Source of the DNA: UBA2730 sp022793235
GTDB lineage: Bacteria; Bacillota_I; Bacilli_A; RF39; UBA660
Length of the DNA: 15,014 nucleotides
Direction: 5' to 3'
Assembly (NCBI GenBank): GCA_949745755.1
Contig: CATJZL010000101.1
Span: 1 to 15,014, forward strand
A model generated the notes under the pieces. It made no database searches. It was not told the origin of the DNA and saw only the letters and a program-made list of their open reading frames with translations. The position numbers and the translations under genes are program-made. Each line of letters opens with the position of its first letter. The stretch's first letter is position 1. Shown piece by piece: positions 7,339 to 13,372 of this stretch.

Positions 7339-7365
7339 GAAAAAAATACTCTAAAAAAGAGTATT
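7339..7365 (-). terminator. Terminator of the hsp20 gene
   Basis: An 8-bp stem, AATACTCT (7345-7352) with AGAGTATT (7358-7365), and a 5-nt loop are followed on the minus strand by TTTTTT. It begins two bases after the hsp20 stop and insulates the GH94-like gene from read-through. Confidence 0.8.
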
Positions 7366-7366
7366 A

Positions 7367-7747
7367 TTAAATAATATCAATATATTTTTTATTTTTTTCT
7401 TCATCGATTTTAGGAACAAGAATGGTTAAAGTTCCATCAAGAAAGGAAGCTTTAATTCCATCTTGATCAATATCACCTAAATAGAAACTTCTAGAACATT
7501 TTCCATATCTTCTTTCACGACGAATATATTTTTGTCCTTCCTCTTTGTGAACATCTTTCTTTTCGCAATTAATAATCAAATTTCCATTATTACACTCAAT
7601 TTTAATATCTTCCTTTTTGTATCCAGGTAAATCCATTTCTACAATAAAAGTATTCTCCTTTTCTGAAATATCACATTTCATGTCATGATTATTTGCCTCC
7701 AATAATTCATCAAATACATCATCAATATAAAACTTTCTTGGTAACAT
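7367..7747 (-). CDS. Small heat-shock protein, Hsp20/alpha-crystallin family
   Basis: This 126-aa ATP-independent chaperone should form oligomers that hold unfolding proteins. The N-terminal arm is short (about 1-22). The alpha-crystallin domain (about 23-113) shows VEMDLPGYKKEDIKIECNNG, RRERRYGKCSRSFYL and the signature ASFLDGTLTILVPK. The tail ends KKYIDII, giving the IxI-type oligomerisation motif (Ile123, Ile125). AGGTG lies five bases before the ATG. It is monocistronic, with a consensus promoter overlapped by CIRCE and a strong terminator. HrcA-controlled heat induction is therefore expected. Three cysteines (25, 52, 61, plus Cys84 in the loop, four in all) are more than usual for the family. 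Confidence 0.93.
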   Translation of the reverse strand: MLPRKFYIDDVFDELLEANNHDMKCDISEKENTFIVEMDLPGYKKEDIKIECNNGNLIINCEKKDVHKEEGQKYIRRERRYGKCSRSFYLGDIDQDGIKASFLDGTLTILVPKIDEEKNKKYIDII

Positions 7748-7771
7748 AATAGCACCTTCCTTTCATTTATA

Positions 7772-7800
7772 GTTATAGCACTCTTTTTAGCACTTGTCAA
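7772..7800 (-). promoter_or_regulatory. Sigma-A promoter of hsp20
   Basis: On the minus strand, a consensus TTGACA (7800-7795) and TATAAC (7777-7772) are separated by exactly 17 bp. The -35 lies in the spacer of the CIRCE palindrome, so a bound HrcA would exclude RNA polymerase. Confidence 0.85.
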
Positions 7801-7813
7801 GCAAGAGTGCTAA
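7787..7813 (-). promoter_or_regulatory. CIRCE operator (HrcA site)
   Basis: TTAGCACTT (7787-7795), a 9-bp spacer and GAGTGCTAA (7805-7813) match the CIRCE consensus TTAGCACTC-N9-GAGTGCTAA with one mismatch. CIRCE is the binding site of the repressor HrcA and is classically found at groESL and dnaK. A third half-site, ATAGCACTC (7775-7783), lies between the operator and the gene. Confidence 0.93.
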
Positions 7814-7846
7814 TTTTGTTAAAACTACATTTATAGTATGGTAAAG

Positions 7847-7868
7847 AAAAAAACCTTTATACCAAAGG
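7847..7868 (-). terminator. Terminator overlapping the pta stop codon
   Basis: On the minus strand CCTTT-GGTAT-AAAGG is followed by TTTTTTT. The TAA stop (7859-7857) lies in the 3' part of the hairpin. The stem is only 5 bp, so strength is moderate. Confidence 0.6.
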
Positions 7869-8864
7869 ATAAATAGCTTGTAAAGCAGTAATAGCAATCA
7901 CTCCAACAATAGAATCAACATCACATCCACGAGATAAATCATTTACTGGCTTATTAAGTCCTTGTGTTAGAGGTCCATAAGCCTTAGCATGTGCTAAACG
8001 TTCTGTAATCTTATAACCAATGTTTCCAGCATCTAAATCAGGGAAAATTAAAATATTAGCATGCCCAGCTACTTCACTATTAGGCATTTTTTTCTCAGCA
8101 ATAGAAGGAATAATAGCTGCATCAAATTGCATTTCACCATCAAGCTTCAAATCGCTATAATTTTTTTTAGCAAGACAAACCGCTTGTTTTACTTTATCTT
8201 GATCTGGGCAAAGAGAAGAAGAAAGGGTAGAATGAGATAAAAAAGCAATTTTTGCCTCTCCCTCAAAAAACATACTGAAAGTTTTAGCAGAACTCTTAGC
8301 AATAAAAGCAAGTTCCTCACTAGTAGGATTTTGAATCATGCCACAATCCGCATAAATAAAGCAACCATTATGACCTAAGCTCTTATCCTCAAGCTCCATC
8401 AAAAAGAAAGAAGAAGCAATTTTTTCTTCAAAAGAAGCTTTGATAATCTGTAAAGCAGGTCGCAAAGTATCACTTGTAGTAGAAACAGAACCACTAACAA
8501 GACCTTCAGCTAAGCCTTCTTTAACAAGCATATTGCCAAAATAACGATAATTATTTAAAACAATTTCTCTGGCCTCATCAAGTGTAATGCCTTTATCTTT
8601 ACGAATCTCATAAAAAGCCTGAACCAAATCAGCAGATTTTTTATAAGTTTTAGGATTAATAATTAGAACATCTGTAAGTACAACCCCTTCCTTTTGAGCA
8701 ATCTCCATAATTTTTTCTTCTTCCCCAATTAAAATAGGAATAGCGAAACCCTCTTTTTGAACAATAGAACAAGCCTTAAGTATCCGAATATCTTCAGTTT
8801 CAGGAAGAACAATACGAACAAGCTTTTTACCTGCTTTCCTTTTAATTTCATCTATTATATTCAT
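7857..8864 (-). CDS. pta: Phosphate acetyltransferase
   Basis: Pta interconverts acetyl-CoA plus phosphate with acetyl phosphate plus CoA, the first step of the acetate-forming, ATP-yielding Pta-AckA route in the cytoplasm. At 335 aa it has the usual length of the single-domain form. Recognisable blocks are the N-terminal RIVLPETEDIRILKA, the substrate-site region GLVSGSVSTTSDTLRPALQI (about 119-138), the segment GCFIYADCGMIQNPT, and C-terminal NILIFPDLDAGNIGYKITER followed by GPLTQGLNKPVNDLSRGC. AAGGAGA (8880-8874) lies nine bases before ATG 8864. It is monocistronic in this window, with its own promoter and a terminator at the stop. Acetate kinase, the usual partner, is not in the window. 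Confidence 0.97.
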   Translation of the reverse strand: MNIIDEIKRKAGKKLVRIVLPETEDIRILKACSIVQKEGFAIPILIGEEEKIMEIAQKEGVVLTDVLIINPKTYKKSADLVQAFYEIRKDKGITLDEAREIVLNNYRYFGNMLVKEGLAEGLVSGSVSTTSDTLRPALQIIKASFEEKIASSFFLMELEDKSLGHNGCFIYADCGMIQNPTSEELAFIAKSSAKTFSMFFEGEAKIAFLSHSTLSSSLCPDQDKVKQAVCLAKKNYSDLKLDGEMQFDAAIIPSIAEKKMPNSEVAGHANILIFPDLDAGNIGYKITERLAHAKAYGPLTQGLNKPVNDLSRGCDVDSIVGVIAITALQAIYPLV

Positions 8865-8888
8865 ATAATCATGTCTCCTTACAATAAG

Positions 8889-8917
8889 ATTTTATCAATT
8901 ATTTAAGAAAAAGTTAA
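8889..8917 (-). promoter_or_regulatory. Promoter of pta
   Basis: On the minus strand TTAACT (8917-8912), a 17-bp spacer and TAAAAT (8894-8889) with an upstream TGA extension lie 24 bp before the pta ATG. It is divergent from the promoter of the kinase-like gene. Confidence 0.55.
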
Positions 8918-8954
8918 GTAAATCTAAAAAAAATAAGCAAACAAAGAAAAGATA

Positions 8955-8963
8955 TGTTAAAAT
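8955..8963 (+). promoter_or_regulatory. Extended -10 promoter of the kinase-like gene
   Basis: TG-T-TAAAAT is an extended -10 with no clear -35. It is preceded by an A-rich motif (8933-8950, ATAAGCAAACAAAGAAAA) that recurs in similar form before the next gene. Confidence 0.5.
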
Positions 8964-8989
8964 AAAAAACAAAAAAAGGAGCCCAAACT

Positions 8990-9928
8990 ATGAAAATCAT
9001 TACTATTTCAAAAAAGAAATTAAAATATTTTTCAAAATATAAATTGAACTCCAAAATTTCTAATACAGAAGGAATAAAATATAGGGTAGAAGGTGTATGT
9101 TTAAATTTAGAAGATAAAAATTTTATCGTAAAAAAATTTGGAGAAGATATTTATACAGGATTATATAAAAAAACAGATTTCAAAAATAAAAATATAGCAG
9201 AAATGAATCCTACAACTTCTAAATTATATACTATAGCAACTCTAGCAGACTATAAAGAGCAAATCGGAATAGAAGAAATTTGTATTCCTCAAGTCTTGGT
9301 AGAAATAGAAGAATATGAAATGATAAGCTACTTTTTAATACCAGAGATAGAAAACTCTGAAAATTTAGGAATAATTTTAAAGGATACAAAAATTTCAAGT
9401 GAAGAAAAAATAAATTATCTCTACCAAGCAGGAAAAATTTTAGACAGAATTTTAGGTTTAGATTTAGATATAAAAATAAACATTGGAGATTTAAGAGAAT
9501 ACAATTTTATAGTGGACCAAGCAAAAAAAGTACATATAGTTGATACAGATAGTTTTTATCTTCATATTGGTTATTTGCCAGAATCTTATTATCTACCATC
9601 TATGTGTTCTGCATTTAGAGAACAACCAAAAAAATATAGAAATAAAATTAATGACAATACAGATATATGGTGTTATATTTCCATGATTTTTAATACTCTA
9701 TTGGATAATAAAATCTATATTTTAGAAAAAGAAGATTATTTTAATTATTTGAAATACTTAAAATACTTAGGATTTAAAGAAGATATATTACTCTGCTTTA
9801 AAAAAATATTCTCCGAAGAAGAAAATAAAAATCCTTATCAGTATTTAGATCAAATTCCATTAGATAAATTAGAAGAAACAAATAACAGAAGCTATAAGAA
9901 ATATAAAAGAGCAAAAAATTTATTTTAA
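8990..9928 (+). CDS. Divergent protein-kinase-like fold protein
   Basis: This 312-aa cytoplasmic protein has weak but ordered kinase landmarks. INIGDLREYNFIV (164-175) resembles the HRDxxxxN catalytic loop or the GDxxxxN loop of aminoglycoside-type kinases. VHIVDTDSF (181-189) occupies the DFG position. NTDIWCYISMIFNTLL (223-238) resembles the subdomain IX motif DxWSxGxxxxxLL. NFIVKKFGE (44-52) could supply the ATP-binding lysine. There is no glycine-rich loop in a recognisable form. AAAGGAG lies eight bases before ATG 8990. It is divergent from pta and upstream of the CDF transporter, which has its own promoter. Substrate is unknown and activity is uncertain; an antibiotic kinase is possible but not indicated. 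Confidence 0.6.
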   Translation: MKIITISKKKLKYFSKYKLNSKISNTEGIKYRVEGVCLNLEDKNFIVKKFGEDIYTGLYKKTDFKNKNIAEMNPTTSKLYTIATLADYKEQIGIEEICIPQVLVEIEEYEMISYFLIPEIENSENLGIILKDTKISSEEKINYLYQAGKILDRILGLDLDIKINIGDLREYNFIVDQAKKVHIVDTDSFYLHIGYLPESYYLPSMCSAFREQPKKYRNKINDNTDIWCYISMIFNTLLDNKIYILEKEDYFNYLKYLKYLGFKEDILLCFKKIFSEEENKNPYQYLDQIPLDKLEETNNRSYKKYKRAKNLF

Positions 9929-9994
9929 AAAATAGAAAATTATCCATACTTTTGACATCATTGAGAAAAGAATAAACAAAAAACAAAGAAAATA

Positions 9995-10003
9995 TGTTAT
10001 GAT
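9995..10003 (+). promoter_or_regulatory. Extended -10 promoter of the CDF gene
   Basis: TG-T-TATGAT lies 57 bp before the ATG and is preceded by ACAAAGAAAA (9983-9992), nearly identical to the sequence before the promoter at 8955. A TTGACA at 9952-9957 is about 40 bp upstream, too far to be its -35. Confidence 0.5.
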
Positions 10004-10060
10004 GATATGCATACTACTAAAAAAAAGGAATAAATAATATATTATAACAAGGAGATGTAT

Positions 10061-10957
10061 ATGAATAGTACAACACAAGCATTATTAAAAAGTTTTTTTG
10101 GGAATTTATTTTTATCAATTGTTAAAATCATTATAGGTTTCACTGGGAAATCAAGTGCTCTAATAGCAGATGGAGTGCATTCTTTTAGTGACCTAGCAAC
10201 AGATGCAGTAGCCTTGTTTGGAAATTATTATTCTAATAAGCCTGCAGATGATGAACACCCATTTGGACATGGAAGGTTTGAGTATTTAACTTGTCTGATT
10301 ATAGGAATCATAGTCTTATTTTTAGGTTACCAGATTATAGTATCAGCTTTAAATATTAGCTATATAGTTCCAAGTAAATTAGTAATTATAGTAAGTCTGT
10401 TTACTATTATATTCAAATATTTTTTAGCAGCATATTTAATTCAAATAGGAAAAAGAACAAACAATCAAATATTAATATCAAGTGGACGAGAAAGTAATAT
10501 GGATGTAGTAAGTTCTCTATTTGTTTTATTATCAGGTATTCTAATGCAATTTTCGAAAGAATATTCTATTCTAAAGTATTCCAACTTAATTGCCACATTA
10601 ATTGTAGGAGTATTAATAATCAAAACAGGTTTTGACATATTAAAAGATAACTTCTCAGCAATACTTGGAGAAAATGAGCCAGAAGAAAATATAAATAGAA
10701 TGAAAACCATCATCAAAAAGGAAGAAAAAATAATAGATATAGACAGTTTTGTAGCGTTAAGAAATGGACCTTATTTACAAATAACAGGAGAAGTAAGTAT
10801 GGAAAAATCATTAACTTTACAAGAAGTACACGACAAATTAGAAAAAATAGAAGAGGAACTAAAAAAAGCAGATAACAGAATAAGATATATAAATATTCAT
10901 GTAAATCCAGTCAAAACAAGCAAAAAAAGAGAAAAGAAACAAAAACAAACGATATGA
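10061..10957 (+). CDS. Cation diffusion facilitator (CDF) family efflux transporter
   Basis: This membrane antiporter is expected to expel divalent metal ions (Zn, Mn, Fe or Co) in exchange for protons. In the 298-aa product about six hydrophobic segments fill residues 8-195, followed by a cytoplasmic dimerisation domain (about 210-285). The family signature ADGVHSFSDLATD (36-48) gives the Asp44-x3-Asp48 metal pair, and HPFGHGRFEYL (66-76) is canonical. The second pair in TM5 reads Glu144-x3-Asp148 (RESNMDVVSS), where family members usually have His or Asp in the first position. AAGGAG at 10049-10054 fits ATG 10061, whereas ATG 10055 would abut it. The C-terminal tail is very basic. It ends in TGA, with a hairpin terminator about 40 bp on. 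Confidence 0.9.
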   Translation: MNSTTQALLKSFFGNLFLSIVKIIIGFTGKSSALIADGVHSFSDLATDAVALFGNYYSNKPADDEHPFGHGRFEYLTCLIIGIIVLFLGYQIIVSALNISYIVPSKLVIIVSLFTIIFKYFLAAYLIQIGKRTNNQILISSGRESNMDVVSSLFVLLSGILMQFSKEYSILKYSNLIATLIVGVLIIKTGFDILKDNFSAILGENEPEENINRMKTIIKKEEKIIDIDSFVALRNGPYLQITGEVSMEKSLTLQEVHDKLEKIEEELKKADNRIRYINIHVNPVKTSKKREKKQKQTI

Positions 10958-10997
10958 ATTAAAATAAGCAAAGAAAAAAGTGATGATTAATACAAAT

Positions 10998-11024
10998 AAA
11001 AAACTTCTTTTAGGGAGTTTTTTT
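10998..11024 (+). terminator. Weak terminator after the CDF gene
   Basis: AAAAAACT (10998-11005) pairs with AGTTTTTT (11016-11023) around a 10-nt loop and the downstream arm is itself a T-run. The stem is mostly A-T, so it may be inefficient. The next promoter starts right after it. Confidence 0.45.
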
Positions 11025-11025
11025 A

Positions 11026-11034
11026 TGGTATAAT
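11026..11034 (+). promoter_or_regulatory. Extended -10 promoter of the 379-aa membrane protein
   Basis: TG-G-TATAAT is a consensus extended -10, 30 bp upstream of ATG 11064. No good -35 is seen at 16-18 bp. Confidence 0.65.
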
Positions 11035-11063
11035 GATAATAGTCTAGAATAGGAGAAAAGAAA

Positions 11064-12203
11064 ATGGAAAATAAAAAAGAAGAGAAAGAAGTGATTGTAT
11101 ATAATATTCCAGGAGTAATTATTCCAGAACAAATGACAGATAATGGAATTATAAAAGGGGAAAACAACCTAAATCAAACTCCACAACCCATAAAGAATAC
11201 AAAAGAAGAAAATAAAACACCACCTAATCCCTCACAAGTAGTATCACACAATAATCAGACTATAACAAACTCAATAAGCAATCAAACTCCTATACCACAA
11301 ACAAATAACATACCTATAAACCAAGTTATGACTCCCACTAAAGAAAGAGCTCAAAATATAACTCAAATTCCAAATAATAATAATCTCCAACCCCCTTCAC
11401 CTCCAATAAATCAAAAAAAAATAGAAGAAACTCCATCCAAAAATAAAGTAATCCCTCTTCTAATAGGAATTATTGTAATGTTAATGGGAACAATATCTTA
11501 TTTTATATATAAAGATTTTATTACACCAAAAGAAGAGATAGATCCTGTAAAAGAACTACAAAGAAAAAGAACTATAAACTTAAATAGCCTACTAGTACAA
11601 AAACTATATAATTATGTAAATTTGGATAGTTGTAAAGATCAAATCAACTTCTTTTATGGAGAGAGTAATAATATAACTGCAAAAGATTTATCAAATGAAA
11701 CAAAAAATTATTTAGCATATAGACAATTATTAAATAAAGATATAAAAAAAGAGAACTGTAGTAATTATGGGAAAGCATTACACAAAAATGATACAACACA
11801 TCAGTGGTACTGTGGAGAAGAATATTTACATAGCAAAACAAACAATTTTAATGATGAAACAAGTCTAACAAATAGAATTGATAATGAAGTATTAAAAAAA
11901 CAAGTGGAAGCTATTTTTGGACCAGCAAGCTATAAAGAAGAAAATTTCACAGTCAATCCCTCTTTACGATATTTATATGATAATAAAGCTTCTTCTTATA
12001 TTTTACAGACTACAAATGGTAAGAATATCTGCAAGGAATACACAAATAAACTAGAAAAGGCCTTTAGAAAAGGTGATGATATAACAATAGTGGTAAAAGT
12101 CACAAACAAAGAAAATAAAAGAATGCAAATGTTTAACTATACATTTATAGAAAGTGAAGATGGAAATTATTATTTTAAGGCATTAAATAAAGAGGATATC
12201 TAA
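11064..12203 (+). CDS. Single-pass membrane protein with Pro/Asn-rich arm and Cys-containing outer domain, unrecognised
   Basis: The architecture of this 379-aa protein is clear even though the family is not. A short ordered start (1-31, containing VIVYNIPGVIIPE) is followed by a low-complexity Asn/Pro/Gln/Thr linker (about 32-125), one transmembrane helix (129-149, VIPLLIGIIVMLMGTISYFIY) and a 230-residue extracytoplasmic part. With no N-terminal signal peptide, the Lys-rich N-terminal side should stay inside. The outer part has four Cys (190, 232, 250, 323), an even number that would allow two disulfides. Its last 50 residues look beta-rich (ITIVVKVTNKE, MFNYTFIESEDGNYYFKA). AGGAG (11051-11055) precedes the ATG by eight bases. 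It lies upstream of the MoxR unit, so a role at the envelope is plausible but unproven. Confidence 0.75.
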   Translation: MENKKEEKEVIVYNIPGVIIPEQMTDNGIIKGENNLNQTPQPIKNTKEENKTPPNPSQVVSHNNQTITNSISNQTPIPQTNNIPINQVMTPTKERAQNITQIPNNNNLQPPSPPINQKKIEETPSKNKVIPLLIGIIVMLMGTISYFIYKDFITPKEEIDPVKELQRKRTINLNSLLVQKLYNYVNLDSCKDQINFFYGESNNITAKDLSNETKNYLAYRQLLNKDIKKENCSNYGKALHKNDTTHQWYCGEEYLHSKTNNFNDETSLTNRIDNEVLKKQVEAIFGPASYKEENFTVNPSLRYLYDNKASSYILQTTNGKNICKEYTNKLEKAFRKGDDITIVVKVTNKENKRMQMFNYTFIESEDGNYYFKALNKEDI

Positions 12204-12439
12204 AAGATTTATTTGTTTGATCGAGATGCAATATCTGTAATTGTAAAAGAAGACAGAAATGAAGAGATAAAAAGGCCTTTTTCTTTAAAATTTACTAACA
12301 GAAAGATATTAGATATGGGTATGTGTCCTTTTTGATAGTAACAAATTATTGCTCCTTAAATTCAAATGAATAATAAAGATTAGAATAGACATAGAAAAAT
12401 ATATATGATAAACTATAAAGCACAAATGAGGTGAGGATT
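12204..12439 (+). other. Intergenic spacer with an in-frame coding-like remnant
   Basis: After the TAA at 12201-12203 the same frame stays open for 43 codons to TGA 12333-12335. It reads KIYLFDRDAISVIVKEDR, then RPFSLKFTNRK and an end at GMCPF, and looks like protein rather than random AT-rich sequence. It has no start signal. It could be a remnant of a longer ancestral C-terminus or of a lost gene. A perfect AAAAAGGCCTTTTT palindrome at 12269-12282 lies within it. The rest holds the promoter of the MoxR gene. Confidence 0.35.
12386..12414 (+). promoter_or_regulatory. Promoter of the MoxR unit
   Basis: TAGACA (12386-12391), a 17-bp spacer and TAAACT (12409-12414) with an upstream TGA extension lie 25 bp before GTG 12440. 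The -35 has five of six consensus positions; the -10 is weak. Confidence 0.45.
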
Positions 12440-13354
12440 GTGCTAAAAGAAAAAGAAATAATGGAAGTAATGAAAATATATGAAAATATGTTAGCAACTT
12501 TAGATAAGGTAATAATAGGGCAAAAAGGAGTTAAAAAAGCAGTAGCAACCTCGATTCTTTGTGATAGAAATAGTAAAATATTACTTACAGGAAATACTGG
12601 GCTGGGAAAAACAACCTTATCCAATTTTTTAGCAAGTAATCTGAATTATCAACGGATTTCTGTAACTTCTGATATGATACCCAATGATATTCAAGAACAA
12701 TTAAAAAACAGCCAAGAAATGAGAATGTTACAAATAGATGAATTTAATAGGGCAAATGGAAAATTACAATCCGCATTTTTAGAGCTCTTTGCTGAAAAAC
12801 AAATGAGTATGAATGGTAAAAAATACGAATTTAATGATTTTTATGTTCTAGCAACACAAAATAGTGCAGATATAGCAGGCATTTTTAATGTGCCACAAGC
12901 TGTATATGATAGATTTGATGTCAATATCTATGTGGAAAATTTAACAAACGAGGAAAAAAGAATGCTTCTGTTTGGAGATTTTGAACCAGAAAAGAAAAAT
13001 AATTTACAAGAACAAGATATAATAACAGCAAAAAGCGCTGTAGAACATTTTAATACAAAAAGAAAAGATGAAGATTTGATGATGCAAATATTCGAAATCA
13101 TTGATAATATGACCATGAATGGAAAAAAAATATTTGCAGGATCAAATATTAGAGCACATAAATTTGCTCTTAAGTTAGTAAAATTAGTAGCGATAACAGA
13201 GGGGAGAGACTACATCTTACCAACAGATATTGTAGATTTTGTAAATTGCCTTTATATGCATAGAATTGATCAAACCAAGGTTAGATTGAATGATGAGAAT
13301 ATAAAAGAAAAATTTGAACAAGTGAAGAAAAAAATTCTCCATATAAAAATATAA
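12440..13354 (+). CDS. MoxR-type AAA+ ATPase
   Basis: MoxR proteins are ATP-driven chaperones that help assemble or activate partner protein complexes, often with vWA or membrane proteins encoded next door. In this 304-aa form Walker A is GNTGLGKT (51-58), Walker B is MLQIDEFNRA (96-105, Asp100/Glu101), sensor 1 is ATQNS (138-142), the arginine-finger region is YDRFD (156-160), and sensor 2 is GSNIRAHKFAL in the helical lid, where MoxR usually has GASPRA. DEFNRANGKLQSAFLELFAE and FNVPQAVYDRF match the MoxR subfamily well. I chose GTG 12440 because GAGGTGA (12428-12434) is five bases upstream; ATG 12461 has no such site. Only 18 bp separate it from the next gene, so they form an operon. Confidence 0.9.
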   Translation: MLKEKEIMEVMKIYENMLATLDKVIIGQKGVKKAVATSILCDRNSKILLTGNTGLGKTTLSNFLASNLNYQRISVTSDMIPNDIQEQLKNSQEMRMLQIDEFNRANGKLQSAFLELFAEKQMSMNGKKYEFNDFYVLATQNSADIAGIFNVPQAVYDRFDVNIYVENLTNEEKRMLLFGDFEPEKKNNLQEQDIITAKSAVEHFNTKRKDEDLMMQIFEIIDNMTMNGKKIFAGSNIRAHKFALKLVKLVAITEGRDYILPTDIVDFVNCLYMHRIDQTKVRLNDENIKEKFEQVKKKILHIKI

Positions 13355-13372
13355 TCAAAGGAAAGAAAAAAG

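Noticed and set aside
8990..9928. Aminoglycoside resistance kinase
   Set aside because: Only the general GDxxxxN/DxD pattern is shared. There is no subfamily signature, and a DIW segment points more toward a protein-kinase-like fold.
9952..9957. TTGACA as the -35 of the CDF gene
   Set aside because: The only good -10 (9998-10003) is 40 bp downstream, and no -10-like hexamer lies at 16-18 bp.
12269..12282. AAAAAGGCCTTTTT palindrome as an intrinsic terminator for the 379-aa gene
   Set aside because: If GGCC is the loop only five A-U pairs remain, so a stable hairpin is unlikely. It may still contribute weakly.
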